DNA of 64,000 nucleotides from an uncultured Myroides sp. (GCA_913777665.1 CAJYTF010000006.1:1-64000), one strand, 5' to 3'. Counted from the first letter of the stretch, positions 7,963 to 16,599 are shown. The notes: generated by a model from the letters alone, not told the origin. Numbers and translations: made by a program.

Positions 7963-9942
7963 ATGAAATATCTAACACTACTGATGCTTTTTTGCGGAAT
8001 CATTGCAAATGCACAAATTACAGAAGCTGATAGTGTATCAACTGTCTTAAACGAAATTAAAGTAGAAGTTGCCGTTAAAAAGAAGATAGAAACCGACATG
8101 AAAATGGCGGTATCGGTTGATGAATTTTTGGCATCGTCTGATCAGATAAGTTTTATAAAACGCGGTGCGTATGCCTGGGAACCTTTGTTGAACAACATGA
8201 GTACAGAACGATCTACACTGACCATAGACGGCATGCATGTTTTTGGTGCGTGTACCGATAAAATGGATCCGATTACGTCGTATGTGGAAAGCAATAATCT
8301 TTCTTCGATTGATATAAAATCGGGACAAGAAGGAAGCATGCACGGATCTACCGTTGCGGGAAGTATCGATCTAAAAAGAAAAAGCACGCCTTTTGGTTTG
8401 GATAAAAAATGGAACGGTGCGTATCAATCTGGGTTCGAATTCAACAACAAGCAATTTTTTAATATGGGAAATGCTTCGTATTCAGGAACTAAATTTGTAG
8501 CCGACGCAAGTATTTCGTATCGAAAGGCAGAAAATTATTCAGATGGAAATAATACAGAAATCAAGCATTCGCAATATAAGAAATTCAACACCTCATTGGG
8601 GATGGCTTATAAAACCAGCGAATTGTCATCGGTTCGGGTTGATGCAATTTTCGATGTTGCGAAAGATGTCGGCTTCCCAGCCCTACCTATGGATTTGTGG
8701 TTGTCGCGCGCGCTTATAACATCGGCAGCCTACAAACAACTTTTTGAAAACGGACTGGTTCGCGTTTGGGATACCAAGGTTTATTTTAACGCCGTTGAAC
8801 ATTATATGGACGATACTACTCGACCTGAAAATCTGGTGCACATGGACATGCCGGGTTGGAGTACGACTTACGGTTTGGTTTCACAGGCAAATCTGCAAAA
8901 GAACAATCTGTCAAGCGAAATTCAGCTGAATGCGTACACCAACGAATCTATTGCAGAAATGCGCATGTATCCACAAGACCGCAGCAAACGCACCATGTTT
9001 GCGTACAGTTGGCCCGACGTTAACACTGCGTACGCCGGACTTTCGACCAACAATTCTCTTGATATTTCAGAAAGAAGTCGGTTGAATTTTGGTGGATCGT
9101 TAGGTTACAATTACAATCATTCAAAATATGTAGAATTTAACTGGATTTTTCATCCGGGCGCACCGCAAGAAAAATCACGAATACTTCCAAGTTTACATGC
9201 AGGTTATCAGCTTACTATTGATCAATTTGATTTTTCTGTGGGTGGCGGATACGGTCATCGTGCGCCATCTGTTTCAGAAGGTTACGGCTATTACATCTAC
9301 AATAGTTTTGATCGATACGATTACATTGGAAACCCAGATTTGAAAAACGAAATCTCGTATGAAGTTAATGCCAGCGCAGGTTTCAAAACTGAAAAAATGA
9401 GCATTCAGGCAAAAGTGAATTATTTTTATATCGATAATTACATCATCGGTAAAATTTTAAGTTTGGGCAGCCCAATGAATTATCAGTCGGTTGGTGTAAA
9501 AGGGTACACGTCTTTAGATTATGCCACGCTGTTTAATTTCTCGTTAAATACATCGTACCAAATTACCGATCATTTACATTGGAAAGGACTGGGAACTTAT
9601 GCTCGCGGAATGGACTATAACCAGAATAATCTGCCATTTATCCGTCCGGTCAGTTATCAAACATCGTTGCATTATCATTATAAAGATTTCCACTTTCAAA
9701 CATCTATAAACGGTGATTTTGCTCAGATTAACTACAGTCCCGAATACGGCGAAGACGAAACTTCAGCCTATACCATTTGGAATATATCGGCAGATTATTC
9801 TTTTTATATAAAGAACGTGAAAACCACTTTTCAGGTTGGAGCAGAAAATCTGTTGAACAAATATTACAGCACCTATGCCGATTGGGGAAATATCCCAAGA
9901 ATGGGTAGAAACATTTTTACATCGTTAAAAATCAATTTTTAA
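7963..9942 (+). CDS. TonB-dependent copper receptor, OprC/NosA-like
   Basis: The 659-residue outer-membrane receptor has signal peptide MKYLTLLMLFCGIIANAQ, which supports the ATG at 7963. A plug domain follows (about 45-145), then a beta-barrel ending in ...FTSLKINF with a terminal Phe. In the plug, GACTDKMDPITSYVE has the CxxxM pair (C97, M101) and the following DP..SY characteristic of OprC/NosA copper receptors; EHYMDD gives HxM (H280, M282). The spacing between the two halves (183 residues) is close to the 180 I recall for the copper site of Pseudomonas OprC. This strongly suggests copper as the cargo. There is no N-terminal carboxypeptidase-like or STN domain. Flanking genes (FixH-like, MbnP, MbnH) agree. 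Confidence 0.88.
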   Translation: MKYLTLLMLFCGIIANAQITEADSVSTVLNEIKVEVAVKKKIETDMKMAVSVDEFLASSDQISFIKRGAYAWEPLLNNMSTERSTLTIDGMHVFGACTDKMDPITSYVESNNLSSIDIKSGQEGSMHGSTVAGSIDLKRKSTPFGLDKKWNGAYQSGFEFNNKQFFNMGNASYSGTKFVADASISYRKAENYSDGNNTEIKHSQYKKFNTSLGMAYKTSELSSVRVDAIFDVAKDVGFPALPMDLWLSRALITSAAYKQLFENGLVRVWDTKVYFNAVEHYMDDTTRPENLVHMDMPGWSTTYGLVSQANLQKNNLSSEIQLNAYTNESIAEMRMYPQDRSKRTMFAYSWPDVNTAYAGLSTNNSLDISERSRLNFGGSLGYNYNHSKYVEFNWIFHPGAPQEKSRILPSLHAGYQLTIDQFDFSVGGGYGHRAPSVSEGYGYYIYNSFDRYDYIGNPDLKNEISYEVNASAGFKTEKMSIQAKVNYFYIDNYIIGKILSLGSPMNYQSVGVKGYTSLDYATLFNFSLNTSYQITDHLHWKGLGTYARGMDYNQNNLPFIRPVSYQTSLHYHYKDFHFQTSINGDFAQINYSPEYGEDETSAYTIWNISADYSFYIKNVKTTFQVGAENLLNKYYSTYADWGNIPRMGRNIFTSLKINF

Positions 9943-9955
9943 TTAAAAATTATTC

Positions 9956-9993
9956 ACCATATAGATACATAGAAAAAAGCATGACTATGTGGT
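9956..9993 (+). terminator. Stem-loop between copper receptor and mbnP-like gene
   Basis: ACCATATAG (9956-9964) can pair with CTATGTGGT (9985-9993), nine pairs including one G-U, and is followed by TAAAAAATTATT rather than a clean U tract. It is probably an mRNA-processing or attenuating hairpin rather than a full terminator. Confidence 0.35.
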
Positions 9994-10038
9994 AAAAAAT
10001 TATTCAAAATCAGTTCAAACAATAAAAATTAAAAACAA

Positions 10039-10905
10039 ATGAAAAATCTAAAAAAATATCTTTTATCAGCAGTAATTTCTGCAGCATTTATCTCTTGTAA
10101 CAGCAACGACGATCAACCTGTGGCGAACAACGTAACATTAGAATTCATCAACACGTTTAATGACCAAAAAATTATTTTAGGCGATGCCACAGCAACCAAC
10201 GCTACTGTAAATACATCGGCCGCAGGACAAACGCATTCTTTTTCAGAGTTGAAATATGTAATAAGTAATATCCGCTTGATAAAAGCAGACGGAACTGAAA
10301 TTCCCTACAACGTAAACGATTTGGATAAAGGTGCAACGGTTATAGATCAGGCAAAACCGGCTTCGTTGAACTACGTTTTAAGCAACATTCCAGCAGGCGA
10401 ATACAAGCAGATTAAATTCGGATTGGGTGTAAAAAACAGTTTAAACACATTGGACCAAGTTCGTTTTCCTAATTTCTATGCAGCGGCAGGTGCAAACGAT
10501 ACCGAAATGATGTGGGAATGGGGCGCAGGATATCGTTTTACCAAAATTGAAGGTTTTTATGATACCGATAAAAAAGAACTTTCTATTCACACAGGCAGCA
10601 CCGTTGAAGGTGAAGAAGGAAATTATACGCAGGGTGTTGATGCATATCGCGATATTACATTGAATCTACCTACCCATGCAATAGTTGATAACAAAGCACC
10701 GAAAATTATTATAAAAGCTGATTTTGACAAACTGTTAAGCGGTAAAACGCATACCATTACGCTATCATCGGGTACGGGAATGGACGATAATGCTACGCCA
10801 AACGTTCACACGGCTGTACAAATGTTGAAGTTTGCAGATAATTTGGGCGGAAACGGCACCAACGATACCAGCGGAATGTTCTCTGTTAGCAACGTACAAA
10901 ATTAG
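10039..10905 (+). CDS. MbnP-like copper-binding lipoprotein
   Basis: The 288-residue protein has a lipoprotein signal with Cys20 (FISCNSNDD). The MbnP domain is marked by HSFSELKYVISNIRL (from H66), an IPAGEYKQIKFGLG strand, and the signature EMMWEWGAGYRFTKIEG (about 156-172). W159 and W161 are the only tryptophans. In the characterised family, a diheme enzyme (MbnH) oxidises a Trp of MbnP to kynurenine and so creates a copper site; one of these two is the obvious candidate. Conserved-looking His residues (H66, H184, H214) could complete it. The gene follows the copper receptor and precedes the MbnH-like gene. Confidence 0.88.
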   Translation: MKNLKKYLLSAVISAAFISCNSNDDQPVANNVTLEFINTFNDQKIILGDATATNATVNTSAAGQTHSFSELKYVISNIRLIKADGTEIPYNVNDLDKGATVIDQAKPASLNYVLSNIPAGEYKQIKFGLGVKNSLNTLDQVRFPNFYAAAGANDTEMMWEWGAGYRFTKIEGFYDTDKKELSIHTGSTVEGEEGNYTQGVDAYRDITLNLPTHAIVDNKAPKIIIKADFDKLLSGKTHTITLSSGTGMDDNATPNVHTAVQMLKFADNLGGNGTNDTSGMFSVSNVQN

Positions 10906-10915
10906 TTTTACTATT

Positions 10916-10941
10916 AAAGCCGTTGTTGAATCAACGGCTTT
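10916..10941 (+). terminator. Hairpin between mbnP-like and mbnH-like genes
   Basis: A perfect 10-bp stem (AAAGCCGTTG / CAACGGCTTT) with a 6-base loop is followed by TTAATCTATCTTT. It lies in the 53-base gap 18 bases before the next start. It may partly terminate transcription, so that the MbnP-like protein is made in excess of its modifying enzyme. It could equally be a 3' stabiliser. Confidence 0.6.
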
Positions 10942-10958
10942 AATCTATCTTTAAAAAA

Positions 10959-11978
10959 ATGAAAAAAATCTTTTTGTTTTTAGTTTTGATACTGAATTTA
11001 TCTGCTTGTTCAACAAACGATTATGAACCGATTGTTTACGAAAATCCGGAAATAGCTTTTGATATTCCCGATGGATTTCCACAGCCGAATTCTTCCATCT
11101 ATACAAATAAACCCACCAAATACGGTGTTGAATTAGGCAAATTACTATTTAACGATAAAAGATTCAGCTCCAACAATTCCGTTTCGTGTGCCAGTTGCCA
11201 TATACAATCGAATGCTTTTGCAGATAACAATATTCAAGCTATTGGGATTGAAGGCAGAATTGGTTTGCGTAACACGCCTCCTATTCAAAACCTTGCGTTT
11301 ATGAAGTTTTTTAATTGGGACGGAAGCAAACTGAATTTGGAAAGTCAGCCTATTGTTCCTATTGTAACTCATGAGGAAATGGATTCGTCGATTTTGGAAG
11401 TAATCGATAAAATAAAAGATGATCCACAGTATAAAGAATTATTTAAAAAAGCATTTGGCGACGAAAATATTACTACCGAGCGTATCTATCGAAGCATTGT
11501 GCAATACGAATACACGCTGATTTCGGCAAACAGCAAATACGATCGAGTAATGCAAAACAAAAGTGAATCGTTTACCGAAAACGAAGCAAAAGGTTATGAA
11601 ATTTTTCAGCAAAAATGTGCCAATTGTCATAGTGGCGAATTATTTACCGATCAAAGTTTTAGAAATATTGGTTTTCCTGTAAATACAAATTCTAACGAAG
11701 CCGGAAGAGCCCGTGTAACCGGAAAACCCGAAGATTTAATGAGTTTTCGAGTTCCGTCTTTACGGAATGTGGAATATACCGCACCTTACGGCAGTTTTGG
11801 TCAATTTGCTACATTGAAAGAAGTGTTGGATTATTTTGATAACGGCGTTCTATCTTCCGATAATCTGGATCCAATTTTTAAAAACAACGGCAACAGAATT
11901 CCGCTTACCGAAGATGAAAAAGAATATCTTATTGCTTTTATGAAAACATTGAGCGATGTAGAGTTTACCGGGGAATGA
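10959..11978 (+). CDS. MbnH-like diheme c-type protein (cytochrome c peroxidase / MauG family)
   Basis: The 339-residue lipoprotein (Cys17 after LILNLSA) carries two heme-c sites, CASCH (77-81) and CANCH (220-224), plus the family blocks ELGKLLFNDKRFS, RNTPPIQNLAF and VPSLRNVEYTAPYG. These define the bacterial diheme peroxidase/MauG superfamily. Because it follows an MbnP-like gene, it most likely belongs to the MbnH branch, which makes kynurenine in MbnP using a high-valent diheme centre, rather than being a plain H2O2 scavenger. I cannot assign the distal heme axial ligand from sequence alone. It is the last gene of the copper locus. Confidence 0.85.
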   Translation: MKKIFLFLVLILNLSACSTNDYEPIVYENPEIAFDIPDGFPQPNSSIYTNKPTKYGVELGKLLFNDKRFSSNNSVSCASCHIQSNAFADNNIQAIGIEGRIGLRNTPPIQNLAFMKFFNWDGSKLNLESQPIVPIVTHEEMDSSILEVIDKIKDDPQYKELFKKAFGDENITTERIYRSIVQYEYTLISANSKYDRVMQNKSESFTENEAKGYEIFQQKCANCHSGELFTDQSFRNIGFPVNTNSNEAGRARVTGKPEDLMSFRVPSLRNVEYTAPYGSFGQFATLKEVLDYFDNGVLSSDNLDPIFKNNGNRIPLTEDEKEYLIAFMKTLSDVEFTGE

Positions 11979-12036
11979 TTAAAAATTATAACAAATTGCA
12001 AAGAAGTTTGTAAATTTAGATCAAGATAAAAATTAT

Positions 12037-12690
12037 ATGAAAGCATTGCTTATTGGTGCAACTGGTGCCACCGGATCAGATTTGTTGGAAAAATTACTTA
12101 ACGATACAACTTTTGATGAAGTAACTGTTTTTGTACGCAAACCTATTGCGTTTACAAACGATAAGTTAAAGATTCATGTGGTAAATTTTGATCGACCTGA
12201 TGAATGGAAACATCTTGTAAAAGGCGATGTCGCATTTTCGTGTTTAGGAACCACATTGAAAGTTGCGGGAAGCAAAGATGCACAGCGAAAAGTTGATTAT
12301 GACTATCAGTACAATTTTGCAAAAGCAGCAAAAGAAAATAATGTAGCGCATTTTATTTTGGTTTCATCGTACGGAGCCAATTCAAAATCGAGTATTTTTT
12401 ATTCCCGAATTAAAGGCGAATTGGAAGATGCTGTACAAGCTCTTCAATTTCAAAAAACAACCATTTTTAATCCGGGTATGTTGCAACGTAAAAATACCGA
12501 CCGATCAGGAGAAGTTGTTATGGAAAAAATTCTTCGATTTATGAATACGATAGGTCTTTTTAGAAAACACAAACCATTATCGACTGACGTTTTAGCACAA
12601 GCAATGATTAATGCCGCCAAGAATCAGACAAATTCTTACGATGTTATAAAACTGAATGATATTTATAAATTAGGTATCAACAGCAAATAA
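12037..12690 (+). CDS. NAD(P)-binding Rossmann protein (atypical SDR, HTATIP2/TIP30-like)
   Basis: The 217-residue protein opens with the nucleotide motif LLIGATGATGSDLLEKLL, followed by VRKPI at the end of strand 2 and FSCLGTTLKVAGSK. FILVSSYGANSKSSIFYSRIKGELE holds a YxxxK pair (Y and K four residues apart) like that of SDRs. This pattern matches the CC3/TIP30 oxidoreductase group. The substrate is unknown. It is separated from the copper locus by 58 bases without an obvious terminator, so read-through is possible, but nothing ties it to copper. It ends at a strong bidirectional terminator. Confidence 0.75.
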   Translation: MKALLIGATGATGSDLLEKLLNDTTFDEVTVFVRKPIAFTNDKLKIHVVNFDRPDEWKHLVKGDVAFSCLGTTLKVAGSKDAQRKVDYDYQYNFAKAAKENNVAHFILVSSYGANSKSSIFYSRIKGELEDAVQALQFQKTTIFNPGMLQRKNTDRSGEVVMEKILRFMNTIGLFRKHKPLSTDVLAQAMINAAKNQTNSYDVIKLNDIYKLGINSK

Positions 12691-12699
12691 ATCAAAACA

Positions 12700-12727
12700 A
12701 AATCCCAATCTTTCGATTGGGATTTTT
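12700..12727. terminator. Bidirectional rho-independent terminator
   Basis: A perfect 11-bp stem (AAATCCCAATC / GATTGGGATTT) with TTTC loop, T-rich on both sides, lies between the converging NAD(P)-binding protein and VWA genes. Confidence 0.9.
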
Positions 12728-12728
12728 T

Positions 12729-15245
12729 CTACTTCACACTTTCTACAAGTCTTACAAATTCTGCTTTGTAACCATCTTTATCATTTTTTATGCCTTGTTT
12801 GGCAAGATTTACAATATTGTTGGTTTCTTTATCTGTTATTAGTTTAGAATCGCGCAGTTTTAATCCGAACCAAGCTACCGAAGAAGCAAATTTAAAATCG
12901 GCAGATGCGTTTTTTAACTCAGTTGATTTATTTTCGATTGTTTGCACGGTTTCGATACTTTTATCTTCTTTAGGATTTTTATAACGAAACTTCACTGTTG
13001 CCAGTTCGTTCTGATACGTTTGGGTAGCTTTATTTTCGGTATATTTCAATTCGGTTGGTTGTTGGTAAAAATCGCTTTTTACACCGGTTGGAATTACTTC
13101 GTAAAGAGCCGTAACGGTATGGTCGCTTCCTAATTCGCCAGCATCAATGGCATCGTTGGCAAAATCTTCGTTTCGCAATTTGCGCATTTCGTAACCAACC
13201 AATCGGTAAGCCTGAACATGTGCCGGATTAAATTCAATCTGAATTTTAACATCCTTTGCAATGGCATACATACTGCCTTTAAACTCTTTGCCTAAAAATC
13301 GGTTTGCTTCCTGAATGTTATCGATATACGCATAATTTCCGTTGCCTTTTTTGGAAAGCGTAATCATTTTACTGTCTTTATAATTCCCCATTCCAAAACC
13401 AAGGCAGGTTAAAAACACACCACTTTTACGTTTTTCTTCAATCAATTCCTGCATTTCCTTGTCAGATGATTTTCCGATATTAAAATCGCCATCGGTTGCC
13501 AAAATAATACGGTTGTTTCCATCTTTAATAAAATGTTTCGCTGCCATTTCGTACGCCAGATCTAAACCTGCTGCACCCGAAGTTCCTCCGCCGGCACGCA
13601 TATTATCAATCGCATGAATGATTTTATTTTTTTCCGAAGCCTTTGTTGGTTCCAGCAAAACACCCGTTCCGCTTGCATAATACACAATAGAAACTCGGTC
13701 GTCATCACGCAATTCATTCAGCAAAACCTTCATTGATTCCTTTAAAAGTGGCAGTTTGTTCACATAATCCATAGAACCGGAAACATCTACCAAGAAAACA
13801 AAATTAGATTTCGGTAATTTATCTGTCGGAATTTCTTTTCCCTGCAAGCCGATTTTTAACAATTTATGATTTTCGTTCCAAGGCGAATCGCTGTATTCGG
13901 TATTGATTGAAAACGGATGATTGTCTGTTGGTTTTGGATAATCGTACTTAAAGAAATTGATCATTTCTTCGACACGCACCGCATCTTTCGGAACTTTTTG
14001 TCCGTTATTTATCAGTCTGCGAATGTTGGTGTACGCTGCATTATCAACATCAATAGAAAAAGTAGACACCGGATTTACACTGCTGCTTTCAAACAGATTT
14101 TCCTGATACGACTCATACGATTCCGCATCAACTTCGATTGGTTGAATCGTTTTTAAAGCTTCCTGTATCTGTAATGCTTCTTTTTTACGTTGCTTTCTGC
14201 TTTTTCTCTTTTTGGATTTATCGGTTTCTTGGGTACTGATATTAATAACACCATTTACACCGCGATTTCCGTAAATAGCAGTTGCTCCAGAATCTTTTAA
14301 AACGGTTACACTTTCGATATCATTCGGATTCAAAGCGCGGAACTGTGCAGCACTTGCAGGAACACCATCGATCACATACAATGGTTCTGTATTACCGCTT
14401 ATTGAACCTAAACCACGAAGGACAACAGCTGTATTATTTGAACCCGGCTGACCCGAACCTGTAGCAATATTCAATCCCGGAACCTGCCCTTGTAATGTTT
14501 GAATGAACGATGCATTTGGACGACCTTCGATTGTTTTTGAAGTTACAGTACTTACGGCTGCGGTTGATGTAGCTTTAGACACTGTACGGTAACTATCTAC
14601 AATAATTTCCTCTGATTCATCACCACGACTTATACTAGAAGTTCCTTTAGAGCCTTTATCTGCACCACCTGTTGTTTCACCTTGCGATCGAACATAACCT
14701 TCTCTTTCTTCTCTGCCTGAAACAGTCGAATTATTAAAATCTTTCTGGCTTGTTAGTTCATTTTTAACTTCACGATCACTTTTAGCTTCAACCTCTGTAA
14801 ATTTAATATCATTTGTTTCTGATTTAGATGAATTTGAAACAACTTCTTTTTTAGGAAGAAATTCATTTTTCTTCTGCTTAGCATTTGTTTCTTCCTTCTT
14901 TTCAACGTCTTCAAAAGCATAAACATCTTTTTGTGATGCTTTTTCTTCATCAAGAATTTCTTTACCTTTTCGCTCATCAATCACAATTCTTTGATCGTTT
15001 ACGTTAGGCACATTATCCTTATCAGGCGTGTTATTCATCAACTGAATTCCTACCGAAATAAAAACCAGCAACGCCGCTGCAATTCCGGCATATTTCCAGA
15101 AAGGAATTACTTTTTTAGTTTCTTTTTGATCTAATTTCTGTTCGATTTTATCCCAAACCTTATCCATATTCGGAAATGCTTGGGGTTCTTTTTCTTCCGA
15201 CAGCTTGCGGAAGTATTTTTCTATATTTTTATCTTGATTTTCCAT
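12729..15245 (-). CDS. Membrane VWA protein with anti-sigma-like N-terminus and SusC-type plug domain
   Basis: The 838 residues read in order: a cytoplasmic N-terminus (1-50) resembling ECF anti-sigma tails, one TM (about 52-70), a charged linker, a TonB-receptor plug domain (about 215-340, with GRPNASFIQTLQGQVPG and YGNRGVNGVI), a Lys/Arg linker, a YfbK-type N-terminal domain (about 390-440, VSTFSIDVDNAAYTNIRR), a VWA domain with MIDAS DVSGS at D487, and a C-terminal DUF3520-like domain. There is no beta-barrel, so the plug cannot be part of a receptor pore. The start overlaps the upstream ECF sigma gene by 17 bases, which suggests a sigma/anti-sigma pair. A near-identical plug sits in the alpha-2-macroglobulin at 54412-61311. 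Confidence 0.85.
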   Translation of the reverse strand: MENQDKNIEKYFRKLSEEKEPQAFPNMDKVWDKIEQKLDQKETKKVIPFWKYAGIAAALLVFISVGIQLMNNTPDKDNVPNVNDQRIVIDERKGKEILDEEKASQKDVYAFEDVEKKEETNAKQKKNEFLPKKEVVSNSSKSETNDIKFTEVEAKSDREVKNELTSQKDFNNSTVSGREEREGYVRSQGETTGGADKGSKGTSSISRGDESEEIIVDSYRTVSKATSTAAVSTVTSKTIEGRPNASFIQTLQGQVPGLNIATGSGQPGSNNTAVVLRGLGSISGNTEPLYVIDGVPASAAQFRALNPNDIESVTVLKDSGATAIYGNRGVNGVINISTQETDKSKKRKSRKQRKKEALQIQEALKTIQPIEVDAESYESYQENLFESSSVNPVSTFSIDVDNAAYTNIRRLINNGQKVPKDAVRVEEMINFFKYDYPKPTDNHPFSINTEYSDSPWNENHKLLKIGLQGKEIPTDKLPKSNFVFLVDVSGSMDYVNKLPLLKESMKVLLNELRDDDRVSIVYYASGTGVLLEPTKASEKNKIIHAIDNMRAGGGTSGAAGLDLAYEMAAKHFIKDGNNRIILATDGDFNIGKSSDKEMQELIEEKRKSGVFLTCLGFGMGNYKDSKMITLSKKGNGNYAYIDNIQEANRFLGKEFKGSMYAIAKDVKIQIEFNPAHVQAYRLVGYEMRKLRNEDFANDAIDAGELGSDHTVTALYEVIPTGVKSDFYQQPTELKYTENKATQTYQNELATVKFRYKNPKEDKSIETVQTIENKSTELKNASADFKFASSVAWFGLKLRDSKLITDKETNNIVNLAKQGIKNDKDGYKAEFVRLVESVK

Positions 15246-15780
15246 AGCTTTCAGGTGTTTGGTTGTAATACAATTCTATTAACTCTTTGAGTTTGGTACG
15301 GGCTACATTGAGTTGCGATTTTGATGTTCCTTCTGAAACATTCAACTGTTCTGCAATTTCTTTGTGCGAATAACCTTCTATAACAAACAGGCAAAAAATG
15401 TTTTTTGCACCTTGTGGCAGGTAATCAAGCAGTTTCAATACATCTTGTTCGTTTAGCAACGTATCGTTTTCTTCGGCAGCAAAAGGCGATACAGCCATAT
15501 CGTCCACATAAATTTGTCGATCCGATTTTCTGCGAATAGTCAACAAACACTGATTAATCACGATTTTTTTTGCCCAAACCTCAAAAGCAGCGTTTTCTTT
15601 TAACTGATCCATCTTCGTAAAAATGGTGTAAAAGGCATCTGCCAAGGCTTCCTCTATTTCAATATCCTGTTTTAAATACCTTTTGCACACGATATATAAT
15701 CTGGGAGCCAACAGTTCGTACATCTGCCGTTGCGACGCACGATCCATTTTTCTGCACTGGTTTATTAAGTTTTCATCCAT
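15229..15780 (-). CDS. ECF RNA polymerase sigma factor
   Basis: The 183-residue protein has a sigma region 2 segment (EEALADAFYTIFTKMDQ, then FEVWAKKIVINQCL) and region 4 helix-turn-helix (EGYSHKEIAEQLNVSEGT, then SQLNVARTKLKEL). The two are joined by the short linker typical of ECF factors. The ATG at 15780 is the natural start. Its 3' end overlaps the VWA membrane protein gene by 17 bases. That product has an anti-sigma-like N-terminus and is the likely partner controlling release of this factor from the membrane. The regulon is unknown. Confidence 0.9.
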   Translation of the reverse strand: MDENLINQCRKMDRASQRQMYELLAPRLYIVCKRYLKQDIEIEEALADAFYTIFTKMDQLKENAAFEVWAKKIVINQCLLTIRRKSDRQIYVDDMAVSPFAAEENDTLLNEQDVLKLLDYLPQGAKNIFCLFVIEGYSHKEIAEQLNVSEGTSKSQLNVARTKLKELIELYYNQTPESYGKSR

Positions 15781-15958
15781 ATAAATGTATCTTTCTTATA
15801 AAGAGTACCAAAACACCTGAAAGGTTGGGATAAGATATAGTTTTTTTCTGAAAAATGTATTCTTTTTTAGAAATGGATGATTTTGAGAGGAGTTGTTAAT
15901 TTGGATGGAAGTGTGATTTTTAATAGTTTAAGTTACCGACAGGCATCAGCAACTTAAA

Positions 15959-16591
15959 TTATACGATTTTCTTTGCGATAAGAATTGTATGCATTTCAGA
16001 TTCGGTTTCTGATCTTTTATAGGCAACTTTAAAAGTTTCTATTTCTTGAAACTTTGCTTTGATGAGTTGCTCTTTTAACGCATAAAGATTGTGATAATAA
16101 AAATAAACCCTACCTGCGTTTCCTACTTTAAAGCCCGAATCTTTATCGTTGCCTTCAACGAAACTCATATAAATTACGCCGTTATCATTCAACAATTCGT
16201 ATGAATTTAAAATAAGATCTTCACATTCGGTTTGCGATAAATAAGGCAGACAAAATCCTGCAATAATTCCATCGAATTTATTGGAAAGTGTGTTAATTTC
16301 GCGCGTATCCATAACAATAAAATTAGCAGCAGGATTGTTCTTTTTTGCCAGTTCAACCATATTCGGAGCAATATCAATCCCTAAAATATCAAAATTAGCA
16401 TTTTTGTTCAAAAGATATTTTGTAATGTTACCGGGACCGCAGCCAATTTCCAACAATTTTGCATTTGGCTTCACTATGGCATCGCAGAAAAAATCGTAGG
16501 TATCATTGTACAAATCCAACTTCATAAACTTATCCTGATATAGTTCAGCAATTTTATTCCACGTATTAAAAGTTTCTTTGTATTGATCCAT
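15959..16591 (-). CDS. Class I SAM-dependent methyltransferase
   Basis: The 210-residue cytosolic enzyme carries motif I KLLEIGCGPGNITKYLL, an acidic strand-2 end ILGIDIAPNMV, and VMDTREI at motif II. LNDNGVIYMSFVEG lies in the region after motif III. The fold is clear but the substrate is not. It is the last of five closely spaced minus-strand genes (gap of 8 bases from the acetyltransferase). A weak inverted repeat (TTTAAGTT at 15927-15934 and AACTTAAA at 15951-15958) follows the stop but lacks a clear U tract. Confidence 0.85.
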   Translation of the reverse strand: MDQYKETFNTWNKIAELYQDKFMKLDLYNDTYDFFCDAIVKPNAKLLEIGCGPGNITKYLLNKNANFDILGIDIAPNMVELAKKNNPAANFIVMDTREINTLSNKFDGIIAGFCLPYLSQTECEDLILNSYELLNDNGVIYMSFVEGNDKDSGFKVGNAGRVYFYYHNLYALKEQLIKAKFQEIETFKVAYKRSETESEMHTILIAKKIV

Positions 16592-16599
16592 TTGGACAG

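Noticed and set aside
10959-11978. Ordinary cytochrome c peroxidase for H2O2 defence
   Set aside because: Possible on sequence alone, but its place right after an MbnP-like gene makes the MbnH role more likely.
14753-14980. Lys-rich 75-residue ORF inside the VWA gene
   Set aside because: It is an out-of-frame shadow on the same strand of the charged linker of the VWA protein.
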